Counted from the first letter of the stretch, positions 35,255 to 44,545 are shown. The stretch is DNA of 64,000 nucleotides from Compostibacter hankyongensis (GCF_039541075.1 NZ_BAABFN010000002.1:930001-994000); one strand, 5' to 3'. Notes: generated by a model not told the origin, from the sequence alone. Numbers and translations are program-made.

Positions 35255-37033
35255 TTACCGTATGATGATGGTGTAAGGAAGCCTGGCCTGGATGCCGCCT
35301 GAGGACCGGGTGGCCGTCTCCAGCTGCTGGAATATACGGTAGTTGTCGCTGCCCAGCGCCTCTTTCAGCATGATGGTCTTCCGGCTGCCGCTTACCCGGC
35401 GCAGCAGCTGCTGCAGGGAGGTATTCGTCTCGGGATACTCGTGCAGCGAATAGCCCGAAATACCCGCCATTCGCGCTGCGCAGGCGATCGCGTCATTCAG
35501 TCCGCCGAGCCGGTCCACCAGGCCGATACGCTGTGCTGCCCGCCCGCTCCAGACCCTTCCCTGGGCAATGCTGTCCACCACCGACTCCGGGAGGTGACGC
35601 CCGTCGGCCACTCGATGTTTGAAAGTAGCGTAGACGCTGTCGATCGACTGCTGTATAAACTGTTTTTCGGCTTCTGTAAGGGGACGGCTCATCGTACCCG
35701 CATCGGCGTACTGAGCTGTCTTCACACCATCGAAGGTGACTCCCAGCTTATCGTTGAAAAAAGTCTGGAGGTTGGGAACGATGCCAAAAACGCCGATCGA
35801 ACCCGTAAGGGTATTCGGTTCGGCAAAAATGCTGTCGGCCATACAAGAGATGTAATAGCCGCCGGATGCGGCATAGTCGCCCATGGACACCACCACCGGC
35901 TTGTCTTTTTTTACCAGCTGCAGCTCCCGCCATATCTCATCGGCCGCCAACGCGCTTCCGCCGGGGGAATTCACCCGCAGCACCACAGCCTTTACTGAAG
36001 AGTCGCTCCACAGCTTATGGATAAGGTGGATATATTTTTCTGATGCGATGCGGACATCCTCCCCGTCCCCTTTCCCGTCGCCGGTAATGATATCGCCCTG
36101 CGCATAGAGCACCGCCACCTTTTGGTCTGCCGCTCCCGATGCGGCAGTATTGCCCACGGCCTGCTCATAACGCGTAAGAGATACAAAACGCAGACGCTCC
36201 GAGGGGGAGAAACCGACCCGTTCCCGCAGGGCGCTCATTACCTCATCGTGGTACTTAAGGCCATCCACCAGCTTGTAACGGAGGGCGTCCCCGGCATTGC
36301 GGATCATTCCTTCGTTGGCATACCGGAATAACGTTGCCGTATCTACGTTGCGGCGCCAGGCTATGCCTTCCAGGAAATGCGCGTACAGATCGCCCAGATA
36401 GGCGGAGGCCTGGAGCCGGTTTTCATCCGACATCCGGGTAAGACGCAGCGGCTCCGTTGCGCTTTTGAACTTTCCGTTGTAGAATACCTGCGGCTGTATC
36501 TCCAGCCGGTCCAGGGCTCCCTTTACATAGATCGTCTGCATGGAAAAGCCCCGGAAATCGAGCATGCCCTGGGGGTTCAGAAATATCTTGTCCGCCATCA
36601 CGGCGATATAATAGGCCGGCTGATCGATGATATCCCCGTAGGCGTAAATGAATTTTCCGGATTGTTTGAAATCCAGCAGGGCTTTGCGCAGCGCCTCTGT
36701 GGTGCCCCAGCCGTTCGGGTTTTCCCCCAGCTTCAGATAGATGCCTTTTATATGATCATCGGATGCCGCCTTGCCGATCAGCGTAACGACATCATGCAGT
36801 CCGTTTGCCGTGATGCTGGTCTGCTGCAAAACGGCATTCAGCGGATCAATACGCTTCTGCTCCATCAGCGGTTCACTGAGGTCCACCGTCAGGATCGTAT
36901 TCTGACGCAGGGTTATCTCTTCGGAAGGGTTCACCATGCCGCCCACTACGGCCGTCAAAATAAAAAAGACAATCACACAGAGCACAACAAAGGCCAGCAA
37001 AGCAGCCAGAAACATCTTAATAAAACTCTTCAT
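35255..37033 (-). CDS. sppA: signal peptide peptidase SppA, long (67K) type
   Basis: Membrane-bound Ser/Lys protease that degrades released signal peptides in the periplasm. 592 residues from the ATG at 37033 (MKSFIKMFLAALLAFV), which starts the TM anchor; ten further upstream codons precede a TTG inside the promoter. Two tandem protease-fold domains: the N-terminal one supplies the catalytic Lys in the SGKFIYAYGD segment, and the C-terminal one the nucleophile Ser in VVSMGDYAASGGYYIS. GSIGVFGIVPNLQTFF follows as in E. coli SppA. It is divergent from folK with closely spaced promoters. Confidence 0.94.
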   Translation of the reverse strand: MKSFIKMFLAALLAFVVLCVIVFFILTAVVGGMVNPSEEITLRQNTILTVDLSEPLMEQKRIDPLNAVLQQTSITANGLHDVVTLIGKAASDDHIKGIYLKLGENPNGWGTTEALRKALLDFKQSGKFIYAYGDIIDQPAYYIAVMADKIFLNPQGMLDFRGFSMQTIYVKGALDRLEIQPQVFYNGKFKSATEPLRLTRMSDENRLQASAYLGDLYAHFLEGIAWRRNVDTATLFRYANEGMIRNAGDALRYKLVDGLKYHDEVMSALRERVGFSPSERLRFVSLTRYEQAVGNTAASGAADQKVAVLYAQGDIITGDGKGDGEDVRIASEKYIHLIHKLWSDSSVKAVVLRVNSPGGSALAADEIWRELQLVKKDKPVVVSMGDYAASGGYYISCMADSIFAEPNTLTGSIGVFGIVPNLQTFFNDKLGVTFDGVKTAQYADAGTMSRPLTEAEKQFIQQSIDSVYATFKHRVADGRHLPESVVDSIAQGRVWSGRAAQRIGLVDRLGGLNDAIACAARMAGISGYSLHEYPETNTSLQQLLRRVSGSRKTIMLKEALGSDNYRIFQQLETATRSSGGIQARLPYTIIIR

Positions 37034-37060
37034 AAGCGGATCCTCGCCAGGTATTTTTCT

Positions 37061-37068
37061 CAAAAATA
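37061..37068 (-). promoter_or_regulatory. -7 promoter element of sppA
   Basis: TATTTTTG on the minus strand fits TAnnTTTG, 27 bp upstream of the sppA ATG. It is only 11 bp from the divergent folK element. Confidence 0.5.
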
Positions 37069-37079
37069 CAGTTAATTAC

Positions 37080-37087
37080 TACTTTTG
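37080..37087 (+). promoter_or_regulatory. -7 promoter element of folK
   Basis: TACTTTTG fits TAnnTTTG, 15 bp upstream of the folK ATG, back to back with the sppA promoter. Confidence 0.5.
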
Positions 37088-37102
37088 CCCTGCAGCAGAT
37101 CC

Positions 37103-37606
37103 ATGAATACAGTATTTTTACTTATCGGTGGCAATATCGAAGATCGCTATAAGCATCTGGGTAAAGCCGTAGAGCTCATCAGCCAGCAGATCGGCAAGAT
37201 AGAGAACGTTTCCGCCGTTTATGAAACGGCCGCCTGGGGCATACAGGAGCAGGCCGACTACCTGAACCAGGCCATCCAGGTCAACACCTACCTGACCCCT
37301 CAGGAGCTGATGAAGGCCGCCCGCTCCATCGAGACCAATATGGGCAGGGAGCGCCGGGTAGTCTGGGGGCCGCGCATCATCGACGTGGACATCCTGTTTT
37401 ACAACCAGGAGGTGATACAGGAAGAAAAGCTTTTTATCCCCCATCCGCACCTGCATGAAAGACGTTTTGTGCTGACGCCGCTGGAAGAGATTGCGCCGGA
37501 CCTGCAGCATCCCGTGCTGAAAAAAACCATCCGCGAGCTGCTGGACGCCTGTCCCGACCCCCTGTGGGTCCGCAAGTTCTCCTACGGAGCCGCTGTGGGG
37601 GGATGA
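37103..37606 (+). CDS. folK: 6-hydroxymethyl-dihydropterin pyrophosphokinase
   Basis: HPPK of folate synthesis, transferring pyrophosphate from ATP to 6-hydroxymethyl-7,8-dihydropterin. 167 residues from the ATG at 37103. Opening strand TVFLLIGGNIEDR, AVYETAAWG, then the catalytic signature VVWGPRIIDVDILFYN with the two Mg-binding Asp, and LFIPHPHLHERRFVLTPL. First gene of a probable two-gene unit with the deoxynucleoside kinase 25 bp downstream. Confidence 0.95.
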   Translation: MNTVFLLIGGNIEDRYKHLGKAVELISQQIGKIENVSAVYETAAWGIQEQADYLNQAIQVNTYLTPQELMKAARSIETNMGRERRVVWGPRIIDVDILFYNQEVIQEEKLFIPHPHLHERRFVLTPLEEIAPDLQHPVLKKTIRELLDACPDPLWVRKFSYGAAVGG

Positions 37607-37631
37607 CCGCAACGGCGGGATAACCACAGGC

Positions 37632-38261
37632 ATGCAATACCGGCATATCACCATAGAAGGTAATATCGGGGCAGGAAAAACCACCCTGGCCCGCATGCTG
37701 GCCGAACGGTTCAGCGGCAGGCTGATCCTCGAAGAATTTGCCGACAATCCCTTTCTTCCGCGTTTTTACCGGCATCCGGACCGCTATGCCTTCCCGCTGG
37801 AGCTCTTTTTTCTGGCCGAACGGTACAAGCAGCTGAAAGCGGTTATGCAGGAAGGCGACCTCTTCCCGCAAAAGATATTTTCCGATTATCTTTTCGAGAA
37901 ATCCCTGCTTTTTGCCCGGCTCAACCTGCAGGAAGACGAGCTTCGCCTCTACCAGCGCCTTTTTGATATCATCCGTCCCCAGCTGCCCGAGCCCGACCTC
38001 CTGATCTATCTCCACGCCCCTGTAGAACAGCTGCAGCGGAACATCCGCCGGCGAAACAGGAGCTATGAGCAGCAGATATCCGATGCCTACCTGCTGCGGA
38101 TACAGGAGATGTACTTTCAATACATGCGCGGGCATTCGCTTCCCGCGCTGATCATCGATACTACGGCAGCCGACTTCGAGCACCAGCCCCGGCAGTTTGG
38201 CCGGATCCTGGACGCCCTCGAAGAGCATTATAAACCCGGGGAGCATTATCTGGTCTTATAA
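37632..38261 (+). CDS. deoxynucleoside kinase
   Basis: Cytoplasmic salvage kinase of the dNK/dGK/dAK family, 209 residues. Walker A GNIGAGKTT at residues 9-17, the acceptor-site region LEEFADNPFLPRFY, the FPLELFFLAERYKQ helix, the catalytic-loop neighbourhood QKIFSDYLFEKSL and an Arg-rich LID (RNIRRRNRSYEQQI). Which deoxynucleoside is preferred cannot be read off. The folK-dNK pairing is frequent in Bacteroidota. Confidence 0.92.
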   Translation: MQYRHITIEGNIGAGKTTLARMLAERFSGRLILEEFADNPFLPRFYRHPDRYAFPLELFFLAERYKQLKAVMQEGDLFPQKIFSDYLFEKSLLFARLNLQEDELRLYQRLFDIIRPQLPEPDLLIYLHAPVEQLQRNIRRRNRSYEQQISDAYLLRIQEMYFQYMRGHSLPALIIDTTAADFEHQPRQFGRILDALEEHYKPGEHYLVL

Positions 38262-38301
38262 TGGATAATATAGCTATATTGTAAACGCTTTATCCTTACC
38301 T

Positions 38302-40776
38302 ATGAGGCCGAAATATCTACCCGCATTTCTCATCGCCCTGCTGGGGCTGGGCATGATCGCATTTTCAATTCCCGGTCCCGCCCCGCTCAAAGAGCGGCTC
38401 CAACAGGCCCTGGATACCTGGCGGAGCGACTATCCCCAGGAAAAGGTGTATCTCCATTTCGACAAGGATTATTACAGCAGCGGGGAAGTGATCTGGTTCA
38501 AGGCCTACGTGACGCGCGACCAGGCGCCCACGGACTACAGCACCAACCTGTATGTGGAGCTGATCGATAAAAAGGGAAAAATACTGCAGCGCAATACCCT
38601 CCCGGTTCTCCTCGGAGGCGCCTGGGGTGATTTTGAGCTGCCGCAGGACCTGCCCCAGGGCAATTACCGGGTGCGCGCCTACACCGCCTGGATGCTGAAT
38701 TTCGATCCTGCTTTTCTTTTTGAAAAGGACCTGCATGTCTATAATCCCGCCGAAACGAGACCGGAAACGGCACGACCGGGCGGCACCGCGCCTGCACAGG
38801 AAGCGCCGGCCGACAGCAGCGCCTTCTCCGTCCAGTTTTTTCCGGAAGGGGGCAACCTGGTAAACGGCGTACAAAGCACGGTGGCCTTCAAGGCCATCGG
38901 AACGGACGGGCATGCGATAGCCGTGTCCGGGAGCATTGCGGATGAGCAGGGCAACCGGATCACCGGGTTCTCCAGCCTGCACGACGGCATGGGTACCTTT
39001 GAGCTGACGCCGGCGGCCGGTCACCGCTATTTTGCCACCGCCCTCAGCGCCGGAAGCACCGCATCCCGTTCCTTTCCCCTTCCCGCAGCGCAACCTTCGG
39101 GGGTGGTATTGCATACAGTCCGCACCCCGGCCAATCCGGGGCGGGTGTTTTTCCGGCTGTCGCCCTCACCGGGTCTGCCGGCAGCCGAGCAGCAGCTTGT
39201 GCTGGCAGCGCAGTTCCAGGGACACCTGGTGTATTGCGCCCCCATCGATTTCCAGGCCGGCCTCTCCGGCGGCATGATCCCCGTGGACGGACTGCCCAGC
39301 GGCATACTGCAGATCACCCTGTTCCGTGCCGACGGCATGCCCCTCGCGGAGCGGCTGGTCTTTGTGCGGAACAACGACGAGCTGCCGATGCGGCTGACCA
39401 CGCAGGAGCTCAACCTGGGCGCTCGCGGGAAAAGCAGCTTCAGGCTGGAAGTGACCGACAGCCTGCAGGGACATTTTTCGGTATCGGTGACCGATGCCGA
39501 TCAGGTCAGCCATACGCGATACGCCGGCAATATCCTGTCCGGGCTGCTGCTGACCGCCGACCTGAAAGGCTATATCGAAAACCCGGGCTGGTATTTTCAA
39601 AACGATAACGACTCCACCAACCAGGCGCTGGACCTGGTGATGCTCACCAACGGATGGCGGCGCTTTACCTGGCCGGAGCTGCTGGGCAACCGCTACCCCC
39701 GCATCCAATATCCGGCGGAGAGAAACCTGCTTTCGGTCAACGGGAAGGCCACGGAAAGAAAGAAGCCGCTGGAGCACGGCAAAATAGAAATGTTCCTGAA
39801 ATCCCCTACCGACTCCGTTACCTACTTTATCAATGTCCCGGTGGATCAGGGAAGCTTTGCCGTTCCCGGGCTTGTCTTTCACGATACCGCTTTCCTGTAT
39901 TACAAGGGAGCCGATTCCCTGAAGAAAAACCGCATCGTGGATGTAGCCATGCAGCCCCATTTTACCCGCAAGCTCTCCTACATAAAGCTGCTGCATGCCA
40001 TCTATCCACGGTTTACCCCGCCGCCGGCTCCGGAGCTGAGCAATTATCTCGATCTTTCCCGGCAACGCAATGATATCAGCAACCTCATCAGCAAGCGTTC
40101 GGTACTGCTCAAGGAGGTGAAGGTAAAGGCGCACCGCCTCCCGCCCGAGAAGAAGATAGAAGACCGCTATACCAGCGGCATGTTCAAAAGTGACAATGCC
40201 TATACGTTTGATATGACCAAGGAGATACCCAGCTACTCCAGCATTTTCCAGTTTCTCCAGGGCAGGGTGGCAGGGCTGATGGTGTCTGGCGATATCTTTT
40301 CCAATCCTTCGGTACGGTGGCGGGGCGGAACACCGGCGTTTTATCTCGATGAGGCGCCTGTGGACGCCTCTACGCTGGCCACCGTTCCTGTTCCGGACGT
40401 CGCTTTGATAAAGGTATTCCGTCCGCCGTTCATGGGCGGCTTCGGCGGGGGAAGCGGCGCCATCGCCGTGTATACCCGCCGCGGCGGGGACGACGACGGG
40501 CTGCTTCGCCGGGGATTCGAAAAGGTATCCCTGCCCGGCTATTCCTGGACGCGCGAATTTTACCACCCGGACTATTCGGTAAAAAAAGAGATCAACGAGC
40601 TGCCCGACAAACGGGCAACCCTGTACTGGAATCCCGACCTGGTGACCGACAGCCTCCACCATTCGGCGGATTTTTCCTTCTATAATACCGATATCACAAG
40701 GCGTATCCGTATCGTTATCGAGGGCATAGATCTGGCCGGGCACCCGGGCCGGTACGAAGCGGTTTTTCCAAAATAA
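38302..40776 (+). CDS. MG2-domain and TonB-plug-like protein (no barrel)
   Basis: 824 residues, exported (N-terminal hydrophobic segment FLIALLGLGMIAFSI). The first about 150 residues form an alpha-2-macroglobulin MG2-like domain: EKVYLHFDKDYYSSGE and VIWFKAYVT. Further beta-sandwich domains follow to about residue 600. From about 610 to 735 there is a TonB plug-like segment (QFLQGRVAGLMVSG, YLDEAPVDASTL, IKVFRPPFMGGFGGGSGAIAVYTRRGG). No beta-barrel follows. Proteins of this layout are common in Bacteroidota and of unknown function; a surface or periplasmic scaffold interacting with TonB receptors is a guess. It follows the kinase by 40 bp and ends 20 bp before the convergent tRNA. Confidence 0.85.
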   Translation: MRPKYLPAFLIALLGLGMIAFSIPGPAPLKERLQQALDTWRSDYPQEKVYLHFDKDYYSSGEVIWFKAYVTRDQAPTDYSTNLYVELIDKKGKILQRNTLPVLLGGAWGDFELPQDLPQGNYRVRAYTAWMLNFDPAFLFEKDLHVYNPAETRPETARPGGTAPAQEAPADSSAFSVQFFPEGGNLVNGVQSTVAFKAIGTDGHAIAVSGSIADEQGNRITGFSSLHDGMGTFELTPAAGHRYFATALSAGSTASRSFPLPAAQPSGVVLHTVRTPANPGRVFFRLSPSPGLPAAEQQLVLAAQFQGHLVYCAPIDFQAGLSGGMIPVDGLPSGILQITLFRADGMPLAERLVFVRNNDELPMRLTTQELNLGARGKSSFRLEVTDSLQGHFSVSVTDADQVSHTRYAGNILSGLLLTADLKGYIENPGWYFQNDNDSTNQALDLVMLTNGWRRFTWPELLGNRYPRIQYPAERNLLSVNGKATERKKPLEHGKIEMFLKSPTDSVTYFINVPVDQGSFAVPGLVFHDTAFLYYKGADSLKKNRIVDVAMQPHFTRKLSYIKLLHAIYPRFTPPPAPELSNYLDLSRQRNDISNLISKRSVLLKEVKVKAHRLPPEKKIEDRYTSGMFKSDNAYTFDMTKEIPSYSSIFQFLQGRVAGLMVSGDIFSNPSVRWRGGTPAFYLDEAPVDASTLATVPVPDVALIKVFRPPFMGGFGGGSGAIAVYTRRGGDDDGLLRRGFEKVSLPGYSWTREFYHPDYSVKKEINELPDKRATLYWNPDLVTDSLHHSADFSFYNTDITRRIRIVIEGIDLAGHPGRYEAVFPK

Positions 40777-40795
40777 ACGGGGAAAAGAAAAATAG

Positions 40796-40870
<75 letters not shown>

Positions 40871-40882
40871 GTTTGAGGGCTG

Positions 40883-40915
40883 CAAAAATAAGTCATTTAC
40901 CGCTTATTTTCCAAA
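40883..40915 (-). promoter_or_regulatory. promoter of the tRNA-His gene
   Basis: On the minus strand TTTG (40912-40915), 21-bp spacer, TATTTTTG (40883-40890). This is the best match in the window to the Bacteroidota -33/-7 promoter, with transcription start expected a few bases before the mature 5' end. Confidence 0.7.
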
Positions 40916-40943
40916 CTATTTCGTCAGCGTCAATGGCCAGCGG

Positions 40944-41190
40944 CCTTTACTCTTTATCTTTCACCTCTCACAAGACACCCTTCACCCTTCACCCTTCACC
41001 TTTTACCTTTCGCCTTTCACCTCTCACCTTTTACCTCTTACCTTTCGCCTCTTACCTCTCACCTTTTACCTCTTACCTTTCGCCTCTTACCTCTCACCTT
41101 TTACCTCTTACCTTTCGCCTCTTACCTCTCACCTTTTACCTTTTACCTCTTACCTTTCGCCTTTCGCCTTTCGCCTTTTACCTTTCACCC
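40944..41190. repeat. long heptamer repeat array with 35-bp superrepeat
   Basis: About 245 bp of pyrimidine-rich 7-base units (NNCCTTT/NNCCTCT variants: TACCTTT, CGCCTTT, CACCTCT, TACCTCT). In the middle, five units make a 35-bp block repeated three times perfectly at 41019-41053, 41054-41088 and 41089-41123. It fills most of the 520-bp spacer between tRNA-His and the next receptor gene. There are no unique spacers, so it is not a CRISPR array. Confidence 0.85.
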
Positions 41191-41300
41191 CCTCCCGGAA
41201 TGTTAACAAATGTTAAGACCTTTCCACCCGGCATTTGCGGGCCTCCTGTCGGGTATGCTCCTTTCATCACAATATTTTATAACCCCTCGCCGCTCTGCAC

Positions 41301-41308
41301 TATTTTTG
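41301..41308 (+). promoter_or_regulatory. -7 promoter element of the beta-barrel receptor gene
   Basis: TATTTTTG fits TAnnTTTG; it lies 82 bp before the receptor's ATG and implies a leader of about 75 nt. The -33 element is not clear. Confidence 0.45.
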
Positions 41309-41390
41309 TACTCCTTTTTCCCAAGCGGCAGGTCAGCCGCCGCGGAAAAGAAGACATATTGTCTGGTCATTGACGTCACAACAAGTTGCA

Positions 41391-43880
41391 ATGCGCGAAA
41401 GAAAAATATTCCTGGTCGTAATCGGTTTATGGCTGTTATGTCCCTTTGTACTGAAAGCCCAGCAACCCGGCGGACCGGGCGGCGGAGCCCAGAACGGACA
41501 CGCCTATGGAAAGGTGTTTGACGCCAAAAGCGGCAAGCCCGTCGGGTTTGCCACCGTCGGGATACTGCGTGCAGCCGATTCCGGAACGGTGACCGGCGTG
41601 CTCAGCAAGGAGAACGGCAGCTTCGATGTGGAAAAACTTGCCCCGGGCAAGTATCTTCTGCGGATAAACTTCGTCGGTTACGATCCGCTTTACAAAAGCT
41701 TCTCCATTACCCCGCAAAGCAGCGACAGGGACCTGGGCAACCTGAAGATCAGTCAAAGTACACATACCCTCGAGGAAACGGTGGTAACGGCGGATAAGAG
41801 CGCCTTCAACCTGGCCATCGATAAAAAGGTCTTCAATGTAGAGAAAAGCCTCGTCAGCAAGGGCGGCACCGCCACCGACGCGCTCCGGCAAGTGCCCACG
41901 GTGAATGTGGATGTAGACGGCAACGTCACCCTCCGCAACGGCACGCCCACCATCTTCGTAGACGGCCGGGAAAGTCCCCTTACGCTGGATCAGATCCCTT
42001 CCGATGAGATACAGGATATCGAGATCATCACCAACCCGTCCGCCAAATACGATGCCTCCGGCATGAGCGGCATCATCAACGTAATTCTGAAAAAAGACCG
42101 CAAGCCCGGTATTAACGGCATGGTTATGGGCGGCCTCAGCAACCAGCCCGAATACAACGGGGGGGCAAGCCTGAATATCTATAAAAAGCCGTTTAACCTT
42201 TCGCTGAACTATTTCGCCAACTACCGCAAACGTACCCATAAAGGCACCACCAGCCGGCAGAACCTTTCCGACGGCAGCTTCCTGGACCAGAAATCCGATG
42301 AGACCGGAAAGGGACCTTTCCAGGTGGGCCGGATCGGGCTCGATTACTTTATGGATAACCGCAATACCTTTAACATACAGGGCGCCATCGGCGGCGGTAA
42401 CAATACCTCGGACGGAATGCAGTACAACACCTACAGCGGCTCCGGCAAGGTACCGGATTCCTCCAGCATACGCGACACCCGGGAAGACCGCACCTTTCAT
42501 TTTCTCTCCGGGGAGCTCAACTATACCCATGATTTTGTAAAGGAAAAAGAACAGCTTACCGCCCAGGCCAGCATACGCAGATTCAAAGGTCCGGGTAGCG
42601 GCACCTACCAGACCACCTATTTCGGTGAGGAAGGCGAGCAGCTTCGCGATCCTTTCCTGCAGCAGTATGAAAGCGGGGGAAGCGCCACGCTGTATGATTT
42701 CCAGTCGGATTATACCAATCCCCTGCGGAACGGAAAAGCCAAGCTGGAAGCCGGAGTCCGGGCCCGGATATCCGACAGCCGGAATTACAGCACCATGAAC
42801 AACTATGACGATAACGGCAAGGAATATGTAAAGGATCCGCTGGCTTCGTATGATTATAAGTTCCAGCAACGTACTTATGCCGCTTACCTAAATTACGCCG
42901 ATAAGTTCGGCAAGTTCGGATATCAGGCGGGTCTGCGTTTTGAGCAGTATGAGAACGAAGGCAGAATGCTGGACAGCAATTACTCCTTTTCCTATAGCAA
43001 GCCCGGCTTCTTCCCCAGCCTGTTCCTGACACAACAGCTGGGCCAGAACGAGAACCAGCAGCTGCAGCTCAACTATTCCCGCCGGATCGAGCGGCCCGAT
43101 TTCTGGCAGCTCTCTCCCCGGATCGATTATGAAGATCCGCAGAACCTGCGCCAGGGCAACCCCGAGCTGCTGCCGGAATACACCAACTCCTTTGAGTTTT
43201 CCTACAACAACGTTTTCGGAAGCACCAACCTGCTGGCTACCCTTTATTTCAGGAACACCAACAACCTGATCACCTCTTACGTAATACCGATATCCAAAGA
43301 TACCCTGCTGAGCACCTATGTCAATGCCAACACCAGCAATACCTACGGTGCGGAGATCACGCTCAAGACAGCCCTCACCAACTGGTGGGACGTAACGGCC
43401 AACGTGAACGTCTTCCAGACCGATATCGATGCCTCAAAGATACAAAGCAACCTTTCGAACTCCGGCTTCAGCGGCTTCGGCAAGCTCAATTCCGAGACCC
43501 GGCTGCCCAAGAATTTTGTCGTGCAGCTCACCGGCGAATACGAAGCGCCCCGCGTGATCCCGCAGGGAAAGATCCGCGGAAACGGCTCTATGGATATCGC
43601 CCTCCGGAAAGATTTCCTGAAAAACCGGGCCGCCTCGCTGACACTCAGCCTCTCGGATATCTTCAACACCGAGCAAAGGTTTACCCATACCGTATCGGAA
43701 GGATACTTTATCCAGGACGCCACCCGTAAGCGGATGTCGCGGGTTTTCAAGATCAACTTCAGCTACCGCTTCGGAAAGCAGGACGTGGGTCTGTTCAAGC
43801 GCAAAGCCAAAACCAAGTCGCAGCAGGGTGGCGGGGATAACAATATGATGATGGATCAGGGCGGCGGAGATATGAACTAA
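41391..43880 (+). CDS. TonB-dependent receptor-like outer-membrane beta-barrel protein
   Basis: 829 residues from the ATG at 41391 (MRERKIFLVVIGLWLL); the upstream TTG-opened extension is rejected. Signal peptide, then a carboxypeptidase-like domain (about 30-115: GKVFDAKSGKPVGFATVGIL), a plug (AFNLAIDKKVFNVEKSLVSKGG, TIFVDGRESPLTLDQIPSDEI) and a barrel of the OMP_b-brl_3 type. The C-terminal tail is Asn/Met/Gly-rich (GGGDNNMMMDQGGGDMN) after the last strand, unusual because most barrels end on an aromatic residue. The substrate is unknown and no SusD partner is present. The stop overlaps the convergent pcm stop by 3-4 bp. Confidence 0.92.
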   Translation: MRERKIFLVVIGLWLLCPFVLKAQQPGGPGGGAQNGHAYGKVFDAKSGKPVGFATVGILRAADSGTVTGVLSKENGSFDVEKLAPGKYLLRINFVGYDPLYKSFSITPQSSDRDLGNLKISQSTHTLEETVVTADKSAFNLAIDKKVFNVEKSLVSKGGTATDALRQVPTVNVDVDGNVTLRNGTPTIFVDGRESPLTLDQIPSDEIQDIEIITNPSAKYDASGMSGIINVILKKDRKPGINGMVMGGLSNQPEYNGGASLNIYKKPFNLSLNYFANYRKRTHKGTTSRQNLSDGSFLDQKSDETGKGPFQVGRIGLDYFMDNRNTFNIQGAIGGGNNTSDGMQYNTYSGSGKVPDSSSIRDTREDRTFHFLSGELNYTHDFVKEKEQLTAQASIRRFKGPGSGTYQTTYFGEEGEQLRDPFLQQYESGGSATLYDFQSDYTNPLRNGKAKLEAGVRARISDSRNYSTMNNYDDNGKEYVKDPLASYDYKFQQRTYAAYLNYADKFGKFGYQAGLRFEQYENEGRMLDSNYSFSYSKPGFFPSLFLTQQLGQNENQQLQLNYSRRIERPDFWQLSPRIDYEDPQNLRQGNPELLPEYTNSFEFSYNNVFGSTNLLATLYFRNTNNLITSYVIPISKDTLLSTYVNANTSNTYGAEITLKTALTNWWDVTANVNVFQTDIDASKIQSNLSNSGFSGFGKLNSETRLPKNFVVQLTGEYEAPRVIPQGKIRGNGSMDIALRKDFLKNRAASLTLSLSDIFNTEQRFTHTVSEGYFIQDATRKRMSRVFKINFSYRFGKQDVGLFKRKAKTKSQQGGGDNNMMMDQGGGDMN

Positions 43881-44533
43881 TGTCCTTTCCCGCTGAGCAT
43901 GGGTACAAAGGAAAAATTATCGTAAGCTTCCTCCTCAAAATCATCATCTCCGGTTTTTGTGATCCGGAGCATCCGCTGTCCGGCGGCACCACCGACAGGA
44001 ATTACCATCATGCCTCCGGTCTTCAGCTGCTCCAGCAGCTTACGGGGTATCTCCGGCGCGGCGGCGGTAACAATCACCCTGTCAAACGGGGCGTAGGTAG
44101 GCAGTCCCTCATAACCGTCCCCGTAAAAAAACTTGATAGTCGGGTAGCGGGTACGGAAAATAAAATGCTTTAGCTGTTCGTACAGCTTTTTCTGTCTTTC
44201 GATGGTATATACATGAGCGCCCAGCTCCGCCAGCACGCAGGACTGGTAGGCGCTGCCCGTACCGATCTCCAGCACCTTGTCAAAAGGCTTTACTTCCAGC
44301 AGCTGGGTCTGGTAAGCTACGGTATAAGGCTGGGAAATGGTCTGCCCCTCCCCGATCGGGAAAGCCCGGTCCTCATAGGCGATGGACTCGAAGGCCGTAT
44401 CCAGGAAAAAATGACGGGGTATATGCTGGATAGCCTGCAGCACGGCTTCATCGGCAATTCCTTTCTCACGCAGACCTTCCACCAGCTTTGTCCGCATTCC
44501 CTTGTGCCGCCAGGTATCTTCATACTTCCTCAT
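43877..44533 (-). CDS. pcm: protein-L-isoaspartate O-methyltransferase
   Basis: SAM-dependent repair enzyme for isoaspartyl residues, 218 residues from the ATG at 44533 (MRKYEDTWRHKGMRTKLV). The upstream 42 codons of the open frame lie in promoter-like sequence. Motifs: IGEGQTISQPYTVAYQTQLL, SAM-binding LEIGTGSAYQSCVLAELG, FDRVIVTAAAPEIP and GGMMVIPVGG. Convergent with the receptor gene with overlapping stops; divergent from the phosphohexomutase. Confidence 0.94.
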   Translation of the reverse strand: MRKYEDTWRHKGMRTKLVEGLREKGIADEAVLQAIQHIPRHFFLDTAFESIAYEDRAFPIGEGQTISQPYTVAYQTQLLEVKPFDKVLEIGTGSAYQSCVLAELGAHVYTIERQKKLYEQLKHFIFRTRYPTIKFFYGDGYEGLPTYAPFDRVIVTAAAPEIPRKLLEQLKTGGMMVIPVGGAAGQRMLRITKTGDDDFEEEAYDNFSFVPMLSGKGH

Positions 44534-44537
44534 GGCG

Positions 44538-44545
44538 CAAAAATA
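44538..44545 (-). promoter_or_regulatory. -7 promoter element of pcm
   Basis: TATTTTTG on the minus strand fits TAnnTTTG but ends only 4 bp before the ATG, so the transcript would be almost leaderless. Confidence 0.4.

Noticed and set aside
37085..37103. TTG start for FolK, and analogous TTG starts for SppA, the ABC permease and RibBA
   Set aside because: The TTG codons belong to -7 promoter boxes; downstream ATGs give standard N-termini.
40944..41190. Possible CRISPR array
   Set aside because: The units are directly adjacent without unique spacers, the period is 7 bp and no cas gene is present.
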